A DNA stretch of 64,000 bases. It comes from Haliscomenobacter sp033763495. GTDB taxonomy: Bacteria; Bacteroidota; Bacteroidia; Chitinophagales; Saprospiraceae. Location of the stretch: assembly GCF_033763495.1 (NCBI RefSeq), contig NZ_JANRKL010000193.1:1-64000 (forward strand). Reading direction: 5' to 3'. A model generated the notes under the pieces. The model was given only the letters and a program-made list of their open reading frames with translations, ran no database searches and had not been told where the DNA came from. The translations under genes and the position numbers were made by a program. Shown piece after piece: positions 52,405 through 62,096 of this stretch (position 1 is its first letter; every line of letters begins with the position of its first letter).

Positions 52405-54684
52405 ATGTTCAAGCATTTACTGTTTGTCACCCTGAGCTGTTTGTCCTTACTCACACTACAGGCTCAAAAGGCCATTACTCTGGAAGATATTTGGAAAAAA
52501 TACACCTTCTCCACGCGTAGTGTACCAGGCTTTACTTTTCAGAATGATGGTCGCCATTACACCAAACTCGACCGCAACAAAATTATCCAACTGGACCTGA
52601 CCACCGGAGCAACCACCGCTACCATTCTCGACCCGGCCACCCTGAGCAATAACGTACAAATTGAGGAATACCAGTTTAGTGCCGATGAAAGCAAAATCCT
52701 GCTGGCTACTGGCATTGAACCTATTTATCGCCACTCCAGTCGAGCCACCTTTTATGTGTACGACCGCAACCAAAAACAACTGACCCCTTTATTCGCGGAG
52801 GGGAAAGTGATGTACGCCAGTTTTTCTCCAAAAGCGGATAAAGTGGCTTTTGTATACAAAAACAACCTATATTACAAGGAACTAGCTTCGGGAAAAACCA
52901 CCCAAATCACCAAAGATGGTGCCCTCAATGCGATCATCAATGGCGCTACGGACTGGGTATACGAGGAAGAGTTTTCGATGGACAAAGGTTTCGCCTGGTC
53001 GCCTGATGGCAGCAGCATTGCCTTTTTTCGTTTCGACGAGCAGGAGGTGCCTCAATTTACCTTAACCAATTTTGAGGCGGGTATGTATCCCGATTATGTG
53101 ACGTTTAAGTACCCTAAAGTTGGGGAAAAGAACTCCAAAGTTGGCATCCACATCTACAACCTCAGCACAGGCCGGACCGTAAAAACCGAAACCGACCCTG
53201 CCACGGAATACATCCCTCGCATCAAATGGACCAATGACCCCAATAAACTCAGCATCTTTTTGCTCAACCGCCACCAAAACCAACTGGACCTGGTGTTTGC
53301 GGATGCCACCACAGGCAAAACCCAGCTCATCTTGCAAGAGGACAGCAAATACTACGTGGACATCCACGACAACCTCAGTTTTTTGCAGGATGGCAAACAC
53401 TTCATCTGGAGCAGTGAAATGGATGGCTGGAACCACCTCTATCTTTATGAACTGAGCGGCAATATGGTGCGCCAAATAACTAGCGGCAAATGGGAAGTGA
53501 GCAGTTATTATGGGGTGGATGAAAAAACGGGAACCCTATACTATCAGGCAGCCGAAAATTCAGCTTTAGAGCGGCAGGTCTACCAAATTGGGCTGGACGG
53601 CAAAAACAAAAAGCCGCTGTTTGCCGAAAAGGGTTGGGCCGAAGCTCAATTCAGCCCTACCTTTTCCTATTATGTGATCGATCATTCCACGGCCAATGCG
53701 CCAAGCACCTACACCGTTTTTGACCAAAAAGGCAGTAAAATTCGGGTAATCGAGGACAATGTTTTTGTCAAAAATCTACAAAAGGAATACAACGTACAGC
53801 CTGTGGAGTTTTTTGCTTTCAAATCCCGGGCAGGAGTAGACCTTAATGGCTGGATGATCAAACCTGCCAATTTTGACCCCACCAAAAAACACCCCGTTCT
53901 GATGTTTCTCTACGGTGGCCCCGGCAGCCAGGAGGTAAAAGACAGTTGGCGTGGCCAGAACTACTGGTGGTTCCAACTATTGGCCCAAAAAGGCTACATC
54001 ATTGCCTGTGTAGACAATCGAGGCACGGGTGGCCGTGGTGAAGAATTTAAAAAAATGACCTACCTGCAATTGGGCAAATACGAAACGGAAGATCAAATCG
54101 ACGCCGCCAAATATCTGGGCAACTTGCGCTATGTGGATCAAGGGAAGATTGGCATTTTTGGTTGGAGTTACGGGGGCTACATGTCTTCGCTCTGTTTGTT
54201 CAAAGGAGCAGGCACCTTCAAAGCCGCCATCGCCGTAGCACCAGTGACCAACTGGAAATGGTACGACAACATCTACACCGAGCGCTACATGCGCACGGTA
54301 CAAGAAAACCCTAATGGATACAAAGACAATTCCCCGATCAACTTTGTAGACCAACTAAACGGAGAATACCTGCTGGTACACGGCATGGGTGACGACAATG
54401 TCCATTTTCAACACACCGCCGAGCTGGTCAATGCGCTGGTGGATGCCGACAAACAGTACGACACCTATTTTTACCCCAATCGCAACCATGGCATTTATGG
54501 GGGCAACACCCGCTTTCACCTGTACACCAAAATGACGCAATTTCTGGACGATAAACTGAAAGGACCTGAGCAAAAACCGAATGGCGCCTATGCCCGGGAA
54601 GCATTGGACCGGGATATCACCAAGTTTCGCCAGCAACCGATTAAGCCCAAAATAACGCAACAACAACCACAAATCAAGCAATAA
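52405..54684 (+). CDS. Dipeptidyl-peptidase IV (S9B family), exported
   Basis: A 759-aa periplasmic or outer-surface serine peptidase that removes X-Pro dipeptides. The signal peptide MFKHLLFVTLSCLSLLTLQA is followed by the beta-propeller (about 30-490, with DWVYEEEF as the substrate-N-terminus-binding Glu motif), then the alpha/beta-hydrolase domain: YGGPGSQ, nucleophile GWSYGGY (Ser588), GDDNVHF (Asp663) and NHGIYGG (His695). The full catalytic triad is present. The polar C-terminal tail (PKITQQQPQIKQ) is unusual. Start 52405 by signal peptide. Confidence 0.95.
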   Translation: MFKHLLFVTLSCLSLLTLQAQKAITLEDIWKKYTFSTRSVPGFTFQNDGRHYTKLDRNKIIQLDLTTGATTATILDPATLSNNVQIEEYQFSADESKILLATGIEPIYRHSSRATFYVYDRNQKQLTPLFAEGKVMYASFSPKADKVAFVYKNNLYYKELASGKTTQITKDGALNAIINGATDWVYEEEFSMDKGFAWSPDGSSIAFFRFDEQEVPQFTLTNFEAGMYPDYVTFKYPKVGEKNSKVGIHIYNLSTGRTVKTETDPATEYIPRIKWTNDPNKLSIFLLNRHQNQLDLVFADATTGKTQLILQEDSKYYVDIHDNLSFLQDGKHFIWSSEMDGWNHLYLYELSGNMVRQITSGKWEVSSYYGVDEKTGTLYYQAAENSALERQVYQIGLDGKNKKPLFAEKGWAEAQFSPTFSYYVIDHSTANAPSTYTVFDQKGSKIRVIEDNVFVKNLQKEYNVQPVEFFAFKSRAGVDLNGWMIKPANFDPTKKHPVLMFLYGGPGSQEVKDSWRGQNYWWFQLLAQKGYIIACVDNRGTGGRGEEFKKMTYLQLGKYETEDQIDAAKYLGNLRYVDQGKIGIFGWSYGGYMSSLCLFKGAGTFKAAIAVAPVTNWKWYDNIYTERYMRTVQENPNGYKDNSPINFVDQLNGEYLLVHGMGDDNVHFQHTAELVNALVDADKQYDTYFYPNRNHGIYGGNTRFHLYTKMTQFLDDKLKGPEQKPNGAYAREALDRDITKFRQQPIKPKITQQQPQIKQ

Positions 54685-54761
54685 CCCAGAAGTAGTGGGG
54701 CAAAATGAGCACTTATTTCTTTATCGCCCCTAGTAATGGAACTTTCCATTAACTAACCGGT

Positions 54762-54769
54762 TATATTTG
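54762..54769 (+). promoter_or_regulatory. Putative -7 element of smpB
   Basis: TATATTTG fits TAnnTTTG. It is 62 bp upstream of the smpB ATG and precedes a strong leader hairpin. A clear -33 is not seen. Confidence 0.5.
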
Positions 54770-54773
54770 CAAG

Positions 54774-54810
54774 CAGCGACGCATTCAGAACCAGGCTGGA
54801 TGCGTCGCTG
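54774..54810 (+). promoter_or_regulatory. 5' leader hairpin of smpB
   Basis: CAGCGACGCAT (54774-54784) and ATGCGTCGCTG (54800-54810) form an 11-bp perfect stem with a 15-nt loop. It lies 20 bp upstream of the ATG and starts 5 bp after the -7 box, so it would be the very 5' end of the mRNA. Confidence 0.65.
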
Positions 54811-54830
54811 ACCCAAAAGTTTGGAGAACA

Positions 54831-55292
54831 ATGAAAAAGAAAGCCGCTCCGGAAATTGTAAATCGCCGAGCAACCTTTGAATACCATTTTGACAGTCGCT
54901 ACGAGGCAGGGATTGCCTTAATGGGGACAGAAATTAAATCCTACCGGGCCGGGCACCTCAACCTGAGTGATGCCTATTGTGTGTTTGATAAAGGTGAGTT
55001 GTACATTCACAATTTATACATTGCCGAGTACGAAAACGGTACTTATTCTAACCACGTTCCCCGTCGCTTGCGCAAACTGCTCCTCCGCCGCCAGGAATTG
55101 CGCAAACTGGAACGCAAATCCAATGAAAAAGGCTACACCATTGTGCCTTACCGCGTTTACTTGAGTGAAAGAGGTTTTGTAAAAGTGGAAATTGCCTTGG
55201 CTCAGGGTAAAAAATCTTACGATAAACGGGATTCCATTCGGGAAAAAGACAACAAGCGGGAACTGGATCGGCTCAAAAAAATCAAACTTTAA
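54831..55292 (+). CDS. smpB: SsrA (tmRNA)-binding protein
   Basis: A 153-aa partner of tmRNA in trans-translation, which rescues ribosomes stalled on mRNAs without a stop codon. The OB-fold core has NRRATFEYHFDSRYEAGI and the conserved GTEIKSYRAG and LSDAYC segments. The basic C-terminus (KRDSIREKDNKREL...KKIKL) contacts the decoding centre. No tmRNA gene was recognised in this window. A hairpin ends the gene. Confidence 0.96.
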   Translation: MKKKAAPEIVNRRATFEYHFDSRYEAGIALMGTEIKSYRAGHLNLSDAYCVFDKGELYIHNLYIAEYENGTYSNHVPRRLRKLLLRRQELRKLERKSNEKGYTIVPYRVYLSERGFVKVEIALAQGKKSYDKRDSIREKDNKRELDRLKKIKL

Positions 55293-55317
55293 CCTGTTTT
55301 AGGAACAAAAAAACAGG
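55293..55317 (+). terminator. Terminator hairpin after smpB
   Basis: CCTGTTTT (55293-55300) and AAAACAGG (55310-55317) lie directly after the stop codon. The stem is AT-rich, so it would be weak. Confidence 0.5.
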
Positions 55318-55335
55318 AACTCTTTTGCCCCAATA

Positions 55336-56166
55336 TTAATGCCGCTCCAAAGCAAAGTATTGCCTTAATGTAATGATTGTCCAGGCTCTTAACACCTGTT
55401 CGACATGGGCTTCCTGCTTGGCTGCAATGGCCACTAGTAGGTTTTCCTCCTCCTTTTGGAATAAGTCTCCGCTGTAAAACTCCTGCAATTTATCGTTGTA
55501 TACCCGCTTTTGCACCCGCGCAGCTTTGGACCAGATTTCAAAGCCCAAATGCGCTTCAACACACAGTCGTTCCAAGGTTTGGATGTCTTTTTTCGTGGGG
55601 CTTTCCAGCCAGCAGGAAAAGGTAAAATAAAGGGAGCGCTGCTGAAGGCCCAATTCGGCATGTACCGGAAAGCGGCGACGTTTGGCCACATTGTAACCAA
55701 TGACTTGTCGGTCAAAAACTACAATGTCTAAAAAATGACGGTCAGAATCGGGATGTGGAATGCTCGTGATTTGTGCCCGAGCCTGGTCAAGTGGTTTGGC
55801 CCAAATCATTTCAAATAGGCCGCTGTGGGTAAGTTGTAATGAGATCAAGGCTGAGCGCGGATTGCTGGGTCCGAATTTTGACCATACCGAATTGGCCAAG
55901 CGCTCTTTTCCCAATGCAACCGCAGTTATGCCCAAGGTCCACCAGGTATCTGCCAAACTGGCATCGAGTGAAAGGGCTTTTTTGGCATAGTACATGGCTG
56001 GTTTCCACTCTGCCCGTTTTTTGTAAATCTCCGCCAATTGCACATACGCTTCCACGACCTCTGGTGCCAGCTTAATGCAGCGCTTGTACAACTTCACGGC
56101 GTTGTACACATCGCCGCGGGCATCGTATTCGCGGGCTTGGGCGAGCAGGAGGGCGTGGTCAGACAT
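55336..56166 (-). CDS. TPR-repeat protein
   Basis: A 276-aa cytoplasmic protein with about three TPR units at residues 3-105 (AREYDARGDVYNAVKLYKRC, LAEIYKKRAEWKPAMYYAKKA) and a C-terminal region of unknown fold. No enzyme motif. The start at 56166 gives MSDHALLLAQAREY; the upstream extension is not conserved-looking. Confidence 0.75.
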   Translation of the reverse strand: MSDHALLLAQAREYDARGDVYNAVKLYKRCIKLAPEVVEAYVQLAEIYKKRAEWKPAMYYAKKALSLDASLADTWWTLGITAVALGKERLANSVWSKFGPSNPRSALISLQLTHSGLFEMIWAKPLDQARAQITSIPHPDSDRHFLDIVVFDRQVIGYNVAKRRRFPVHAELGLQQRSLYFTFSCWLESPTKKDIQTLERLCVEAHLGFEIWSKAARVQKRVYNDKLQEFYSGDLFQKEEENLLVAIAAKQEAHVEQVLRAWTIITLRQYFALERH

Positions 56167-56300
56167 GGTTGTTGTTCTAGAGACCTTTCTGTTGCAATAA
56201 TAGGAAATAAGTGACAGCAAGGGATAAGTTAGCAAAAATAAAGTAAGTTTGTAGACGAAATCGGGCAGCTAAATTTAGCGAATATCGTAGCGTTAAAGAA

Positions 56301-57872
56301 ATGATCCACAAGGAATTCAATATTACCGGGACTTGTTTTCCTGAATTGCACTACATGGCAGATATCTCCCAAAAGTTCGCGCAAACCATGACAATGGTGC
56401 AGCAGGGAAAGTATTTTGTCATCAATCGCCCCCGTCAGTATGGTAAAACTACGATGCTAGAGGCTATTGCCCGCGCTTTGAGAGAAACCCAGGAATGGTT
56501 GGTTTTTAACCTTAGTTTTGAAGGTTTAGGTAGTGCGTCTTTTCAAGATGAAGCCGCATTTTGTCGCGCCTTTTTAGGGCTGATGAAGTTACAAATGACC
56601 GAATCCAATGAGGATACTTTTGCCGATTTTTTCAACACCGCTCAAAAAAACACCCACACTTTATCTGACTTATCACAAACCATCAGCACTTTTGTCGCAA
56701 AAGCCGAGCGAAAATTGGCACTCCTGATTGATGAAGTAGATAAAAGCAGTAACAATCAATTGTTTTTAGATTTTCTCAGTGTGCTGCGCAACAAGTACCT
56801 AAGGCGGCACCTCAAAACTGAACGTACTTTTGACTGTGTAATCCTGGCAGGCCTCCACGATGTAAAATCACTTAAGCTCAGACTCCGACCTGATGAGGAG
56901 CAAAAATTCAATTCTCCTTGGAATATAGCTACTGATTTCACCATAGATATGAACCTCCAGCCAAATGAAATCCAGCCGATGCTGGAAGAATACGCGAGGG
57001 ATAATCAAGTGAGTTTAGAGGCAGCTTCAATTGCCGAACGTTTGTTTTACTACACTTCAGGATACCCCTTTTTAGTGAGCAAATTGTGCAAAGTCATTGC
57101 AGAACAATTGCTTCCCGAAAAACTGACCCGCAGCTGGGAAGCAATAGATGTTGAGCTTGCCGTTGCCAAAGTAGTCAAGGAAACCAATACCAATTTTGAA
57201 AGTCTGATCAAAAGCTTGGAGAATAATGCTGATTTGTACGAGTTTGTATTTAAAAATCTGGTTGAGGTAGAATATCAAAGTTATTCGATTCATGAACCAC
57301 TGGTAGCTCTGGGGTTAATGTACGGCATCCTCAAAAACGGTCAGGGAATCAGCATCCACAATCGGATTTACGAGGAAGTGATTTATGATTACATGACTTC
57401 GAAAACCCGCTCACAGGTAAATCTGTCTGAATACAACTTGAGTAAAAATTTTATTCTGCCTGATCAACGCCTGAACATGGAGGCCGTTTTGCTGCGTTTT
57501 CAAGCTTTTATGCGCGAGCAAGACAGTCTGAAAGACCAAAACTTTCTGGAGCGCAACGCTCGGCTGGTTTTTTTAGCTTTTATCAAACCCATCATTAATG
57601 GTTCGGGTTATGATTTCAAAGAACCACAGATATCTGAAGAACGGCGTTTGGATGTGGTAATTACCTACCTGCAGCACAAATACATTGTAGAACTAAAAAT
57701 CTGGCGCGGCCCCGAAGCACATGCGGATGGCTTGCAACAATTGGTCAATTACCTAGATCGGCAATCTCTGTCAACGGGATATTTGTTGATTTTTGAGCAG
57801 TTGAAGCAGAAGACTTGGGCCAGTGAGTGGGTGGAGGTAGATGGGAAAAGTGTTTTTGTGGTGCGGGTATAA
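56301..57872 (+). CDS. AAA ATPase with C-terminal PD-(D/E)XK nuclease-like domain
   Basis: A 523-aa protein with an AAA-type ATPase domain (residues ~20-290). Walker A is RPRQYGKTTM (about 43-52), Walker B LALLIDEVDK, followed by a winged-helix-like region, then a C-terminal segment with RRLDVVITYLQHKYIVELKIW. The Asp/Glu-x-Lys (ELK) pattern matches a PD-(D/E)XK nuclease-type core. The family resembles AAA_35/PF09820-type proteins often considered mobile or defence-linked, but the role is not established. It is a single gene with no partner gene in the window. Confidence 0.75.
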   Translation: MIHKEFNITGTCFPELHYMADISQKFAQTMTMVQQGKYFVINRPRQYGKTTMLEAIARALRETQEWLVFNLSFEGLGSASFQDEAAFCRAFLGLMKLQMTESNEDTFADFFNTAQKNTHTLSDLSQTISTFVAKAERKLALLIDEVDKSSNNQLFLDFLSVLRNKYLRRHLKTERTFDCVILAGLHDVKSLKLRLRPDEEQKFNSPWNIATDFTIDMNLQPNEIQPMLEEYARDNQVSLEAASIAERLFYYTSGYPFLVSKLCKVIAEQLLPEKLTRSWEAIDVELAVAKVVKETNTNFESLIKSLENNADLYEFVFKNLVEVEYQSYSIHEPLVALGLMYGILKNGQGISIHNRIYEEVIYDYMTSKTRSQVNLSEYNLSKNFILPDQRLNMEAVLLRFQAFMREQDSLKDQNFLERNARLVFLAFIKPIINGSGYDFKEPQISEERRLDVVITYLQHKYIVELKIWRGPEAHADGLQQLVNYLDRQSLSTGYLLIFEQLKQKTWASEWVEVDGKSVFVVRV

Positions 57873-57874
57873 AC

Positions 57875-57918
57875 AAAAAGCCCTTGAACATTTAAAATAC
57901 AATGCTCAAGGACTTTTT
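57875..57918. terminator. Bidirectional terminator between the AAA gene and aspS
   Basis: AAAAAGCCCTTGAACATT (57875-) and AATGCTCAAGGACTTTTT (57901-57918) form an imperfect stem with A/T flanks that give T-runs on both strands. The two genes are convergent, so it can serve both. Confidence 0.75.
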
Positions 57919-57965
57919 AAAACATTCAGATTAAGTAGTTCCTATAGTTCTTCGGCACCTTTTGC

Positions 57966-59726
57966 CTATTTCACTGTCACCGCCAAATTCAATTCTTTCA
58001 ACTGCGCATCCGCAATCCCGGAAGGTGCATCAATCATCATATCCCTGCCCTGGTTGTTTTTCGGGAAGGCGATAAAGTCGCGGATCGAGTTTTGGCCATT
58101 CATTACAGAGCAAAGGCGATCAAACCCAAAGGCGATACCCCCGTGTGGTGGCGCGCCAAACTCAAATGCCCCTAGCAAGAAGCCGAACTGTGCTTCTGCT
58201 TCTTCATCGCTAAAGCCCAGGAGGCTAAAGTTTTTCATTTGCAGGTCGCGATCGAAGATTCGAATCGAGCCCCCACCAATTTCGACACCATTCAACACCA
58301 AATCGTAGGCGTCAGCGCGCAAGCCTTTCAGGACATCGCGGTCGTTGGAAGCCATTTTGGCCACGTCATCCGGTTTGGGCGAGGTGAAGGGGTGGTGCAT
58401 GGCGTAAAAACGCTCGGTGTCTTCGTCCCATTCCAGGAGCGGGAAGTCCAGTACCCAGAGTGGTTTGAAGTCGCCAGCTTTCATCAAGCCCATGCGGCGG
58501 CCCATTTCCAGGCGCAGTTCGCCCAATTGTTTGCGGGTTTTTTCCTCCTCACCCGCCATGATGAGCATCAAGTCGCCCGGTTTTGCGTCCAGATGGTTCG
58601 CCCAATCGCGGAGTTGATCTTCGCTGAAAAATTTGTCAACGGAAGACTTTAAGGTTCCGTCGGTATTGTAACGAACGTACACCAAACCTTTGGCACCGAT
58701 TTGGGGGCGTTTTACCCACTCGGTCAGTTCGTCGACCTGCTTGCGCGTGTAATCAGCCTGACCTGTAGCATTGATGCCAACTACCAGTTCAGCGCTGTCA
58801 AACACGACAAATCCTTTCCCTTTGGTCAGATCAGTCAAATCAGCGAAAGGCATGCCGAAGCGCAAATCGGGCTTGTCAGAACCATACAGGCGCATGGCGT
58901 CATCATAAGACATCCGGGGGAAATCGCCCAATTCCAGCCCTAGCGTATGCAGAAACAAGTGACGGGTCAGCGCCTCGAAGGTATTCAAAATGTCTTCACG
59001 AGTGACAAAGGCCATCTCGCAGTCGATTTGCGTAAACTCCGGCTGACGATCGGCGCGTAAATCTTCATCCCGGAAACACTTCACGATTTGGAAGTAACGG
59101 TCAAAACCAGCTACCATCAAAATCTGCTTGAAGGTTTGAGGAGATTGGGGCAAAGCGTAAAACTGACCGGGATTCATGCGGCTGGGCACCACAAAGTCGC
59201 GCGCACCCTCTGGTGTACTTTTGATCAAAAAGGGCGTTTCGACCTCAATGAAGTTTTGATCAGACAAAAACTTGCGCACTTCCAGCGCCAGTTTGGAGCG
59301 GAAGATCAGGTTGTTTTGTACCGGACTGCGCCGCAAATCCAGGTAGCGGTATTTCATCCGGAGGTCGTCGCCACCGTCGGTTTCATCTTCAATGGTGAAA
59401 GGAGGTACTTTGGAGGAATTGAGTACCCGCAGGGATTGAGTTACAATCTCAATGTCGCCAGTAGCCCGATTGGGGTTTTTATTGCTGCGTTCGCGCACGG
59501 TGCCTTCAATCTCGATGACGAACTCGCGGCCCAATTTACGAGCCTGTTCGCACAAGCTGGCGTTTTCTTCCATGCTGAACACCAACTGGGTAATGCCGTA
59601 ACGGTCTCGCAGATCCAAAAAGGTCATGGCACCAAAATCACGGGTGGTTTGCACCCATCCACTCAATTTCACAGTCTTGCTGACATCGGCGATACGCAGG
59701 TCGCCGCAGGTATGCGTACGGTACAT
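57966..59726 (-). CDS. aspS: Aspartate--tRNA ligase
   Basis: Charges tRNA-Asp with aspartate (class II synthetase). The 586-aa protein has an N-terminal OB-fold anticodon domain (about 1-110), motif 2 segment FRDEDLRADRQPEFTQID, a bacterial GAD insertion (about 290-400), and the motif 3 region GGIAFGFDRL near the C-terminus. Length is as expected for the bacterial type. Located beside hemA. No unusual residue seen. Confidence 0.97.
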   Translation of the reverse strand: MYRTHTCGDLRIADVSKTVKLSGWVQTTRDFGAMTFLDLRDRYGITQLVFSMEENASLCEQARKLGREFVIEIEGTVRERSNKNPNRATGDIEIVTQSLRVLNSSKVPPFTIEDETDGGDDLRMKYRYLDLRRSPVQNNLIFRSKLALEVRKFLSDQNFIEVETPFLIKSTPEGARDFVVPSRMNPGQFYALPQSPQTFKQILMVAGFDRYFQIVKCFRDEDLRADRQPEFTQIDCEMAFVTREDILNTFEALTRHLFLHTLGLELGDFPRMSYDDAMRLYGSDKPDLRFGMPFADLTDLTKGKGFVVFDSAELVVGINATGQADYTRKQVDELTEWVKRPQIGAKGLVYVRYNTDGTLKSSVDKFFSEDQLRDWANHLDAKPGDLMLIMAGEEEKTRKQLGELRLEMGRRMGLMKAGDFKPLWVLDFPLLEWDEDTERFYAMHHPFTSPKPDDVAKMASNDRDVLKGLRADAYDLVLNGVEIGGGSIRIFDRDLQMKNFSLLGFSDEEAEAQFGFLLGAFEFGAPPHGGIAFGFDRLCSVMNGQNSIRDFIAFPKNNQGRDMMIDAPSGIADAQLKELNLAVTVK

Positions 59727-60149
59727 AAAAAATGTTTTAGTGGCGCAAAAGTAAGGCTTTAGGTCATAAGAAGGTCAAAATACTTTTGGAAATGACAAAT
59801 TTGAAATTGTTTTGACGCAAAACCGAATCCCGTCATAAATTTATTGCGTTTATATCAGCGGAAAGGGTTGACTTTTGTCAGTGCGTGCTAAAAATCACCG
59901 ATGTTTTTTTGCAAGGAAAATGTCAAGAAATCCAAGGTTTCTGAAATGCAATTTAGATTTCGTCCAAATAATCGAATTACTTAATGTTGTTACAGAACCG
60001 TGACATTATTTCCCAAGCGGCATTCTATTTTTGCATCATTCATTCAGTAGACACCGTAAGTACCGGATAAAAAGTCAATCATCCCAAACCCTTGCGAGAA
60101 TTAACCGCTTAGTAATTCAACAGTGTCATTTTTTTAAGCAAACAAGGTT
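59727..60149. other. Gene-free stretch between aspS and hemA
   Basis: A 423-bp AT-rich stretch between divergent aspS and hemA. Besides the putative hemA -7 element at 60026-60033 I see no gene, repeat or RNA; it contains several T-runs of no clear meaning. Confidence 0.5.
60026..60033 (+). promoter_or_regulatory. Putative -7 element of hemA
   Basis: TATTTTTG fits TAnnTTTG. It would leave a leader of ~110 nt to the ATG at 60150. No clear -33 at normal distance. Confidence 0.4.
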
Positions 60150-61382
60150 ATGTTAGACAATTACAAAATCCTTACGGTCACCCACAAACGTGTAAATTTA
60201 CACAGCATCAGCGAGTTTGTGGTCAAAACCTCCGACCCCTCGGCGTTGAAAATGCGCTTGCAGGACCTTAAGGAACAATTTGGTTTGGATGAGCTTTTGT
60301 ATTTGTCTACTTGCAATCGGGTGATGTACTTCTTCCACACTGAGCGCAAATTAGACCTGGTTTTTGCCGTAGAGTTTTTCAAACAAGTCAATCCACAACT
60401 CGAAGACGAAGTTTTAGGCGCGCTGGAAGACAGTGTGCAGATTCTGGAAGGTATGGATGCCCTGGAGCACTACTTCACTGTTTCTGCTTCGATGGATTCG
60501 ATGGTGATTGGAGAGCGCCAGATTTTGGGTCAACTCCGCGACGCTTACGACCAATGTAAAGAATGGGGCCTGATCGGCGACAACCTGCGCATGGCAATGG
60601 ATCAGGCTGTTGCTGTTGCCAAATCGATCTACTCCAATACCCGTATCGGCGACAAACCTGTTTCGGTAGCTTCACTGGCCATTCAAAAAATGATGCGTTA
60701 CCACCTCCCTAAAGAGGCGCGCATCCTGATTGTAGGAGCAGGCCAGACCAACGCATTGATTGCGAAATTTTTGGACAAGCACCATTACAGCGAAGTAACG
60801 GTGTTCAATCGCACCATTGCAAAAGCGGAAGAAATCGCCGCCATTTTTCCGCACGGTCGTGCATTTGACCTGAATGCGCTGCACAACTACCGTGAAGGTT
60901 TTGATGCACTGATTGTTTGTACAGCTGCAACTGAGCCAGTTATCACTCCCGAACTTTATCCACAATTGTTGAATGGAGAAACTGGTGCCAAGATTTTAAT
61001 CGACTTATCCATTCCTCACAATATCGCCCCCGAAGTCGTAAAGAATTACGAAAACCACTACATCGAGATTGAAGGCCTGCGTGCATTGGCAAAAGAAAAC
61101 CTCGCTTTCCGCGAATTGGAGGTGCAAAAAGCCAAAGCAATGCTCGAAGATTTCATCGAAGAACTGCCCAAGGTATTCCAACAACGCCGTTTGGAAATTG
61201 CCATGCGCCAGGTGCCTGTTGAAATCAAAGCCGTAAAAGATCGTGCACTGAACGAAGTATTCCACAAAGAAGTCGCACAGCTGGATACCAATACCCGTGA
61301 TTTGCTGGAGCGTATGTTGGAGTACATGGAGAAAAAGTGTATTGGTATTCCGATGAAGGCAGCTAAAGAAGTGATCTTTTAG
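60150..61382 (+). CDS. hemA: Glutamyl-tRNA reductase
   Basis: First committed enzyme of the C5 haem/tetrapyrrole pathway: reduces Glu-tRNA(Glu) to glutamate-1-semialdehyde with NADPH. The 410-aa length is typical. The catalytic cysteine is in YLSTCNRVMY (Cys55). The FTVSASMDSMVIGERQILGQLRDAY signature and the Rossmann stretch RILIVGAGQTNALIA follow. The C-terminal helical dimerisation domain is intact. A strong terminator follows at 61428. hemL is not adjacent. Confidence 0.97.
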   Translation: MLDNYKILTVTHKRVNLHSISEFVVKTSDPSALKMRLQDLKEQFGLDELLYLSTCNRVMYFFHTERKLDLVFAVEFFKQVNPQLEDEVLGALEDSVQILEGMDALEHYFTVSASMDSMVIGERQILGQLRDAYDQCKEWGLIGDNLRMAMDQAVAVAKSIYSNTRIGDKPVSVASLAIQKMMRYHLPKEARILIVGAGQTNALIAKFLDKHHYSEVTVFNRTIAKAEEIAAIFPHGRAFDLNALHNYREGFDALIVCTAATEPVITPELYPQLLNGETGAKILIDLSIPHNIAPEVVKNYENHYIEIEGLRALAKENLAFRELEVQKAKAMLEDFIEELPKVFQQRRLEIAMRQVPVEIKAVKDRALNEVFHKEVAQLDTNTRDLLERMLEYMEKKCIGIPMKAAKEVIF

Positions 61383-61427
61383 CCTAAGCCGCCAATAAAG
61401 TATCTTCCATTTTGAACAATATTTACC

Positions 61428-61467
61428 ATCTCCTTTGCATTGAACATGCAAAGGAGATTCTTGTTTT
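61428..61467 (+). terminator. Rho-independent terminator of hemA
   Basis: ATCTCCTTTGCAT (61428-61440) and ATGCAAAGGAGAT (61446-61458) are perfect 13-bp arms with a 5-nt loop, followed by TCTTGTTTT. Confidence 0.9.
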
Positions 61468-61484
61468 AATGTAGAACGGTAACC

Positions 61485-62096
61485 ATGAAATATTTCTTCA
61501 CCCTGCTGCTGTGTTGGTTGGCTTTCACGCTGAGTTTTGCTCAGGAAAGCAACAAAGGAAAAGTGACCATCAAAGGCCAGACTTATGACTACATCATTGA
61601 CGATGCCGGCGACACCTTAATTATGGCAGGTTTGGGGGAAGTTTCCATCACTTCTTTGCGTTCGTTTGAATCCGAAGAGGATTACAAAAAATACCGCAAA
61701 TACCGCCGTTATGCTTACTCCGTCTATCCTTACGCAGTGGAAGCCGTGCGCATTTTTCGGGAAGTGGAAGCAGTAACCAACGACATCAAAAAAGGCCAAA
61801 AACGCAAATACATCAAAACGCTACAGGAAGACCTGGAGGAAAAATTTGAACAGCCCCTCAAAAAACTCACCCGCACTCAGGGGATGCTCCTCATCAAAAT
61901 GATCGAACGTGAGTTGGATACGCCAATGTATGACTTAGTAAAAGGCTTGCGCGGCGGATGGACAGCGACTTATTGGAGTGTATTGGGAGGATTTTATGGC
62001 CACCACCTCAAAGAGGGCTACCAACGGGGCAAAGATCCGATGCTGGATATCGTGTTGGATGATTTGAATCTGACGTATGGGCAAAAAAAACCGTAG
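61485..62096 (+). CDS. Exported DUF4294 protein
   Basis: A 203-aa secreted protein of the Bacteroidota DUF4294 family. It has a signal peptide (MKYFFTLLLCWLAFTLSFA, then QE) and the conserved SEEDYKKYRKYRRYAYSVYPYA and TRTQGMLLIKMIERELDTP segments. Function unknown. It is lysine-rich and helical. Its TAG stop is part of the GTAGGGGC palindrome that also contains the trmB stop. Confidence 0.87.
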   Translation: MKYFFTLLLCWLAFTLSFAQESNKGKVTIKGQTYDYIIDDAGDTLIMAGLGEVSITSLRSFESEEDYKKYRKYRRYAYSVYPYAVEAVRIFREVEAVTNDIKKGQKRKYIKTLQEDLEEKFEQPLKKLTRTQGMLLIKMIERELDTPMYDLVKGLRGGWTATYWSVLGGFYGHHLKEGYQRGKDPMLDIVLDDLNLTYGQKKP

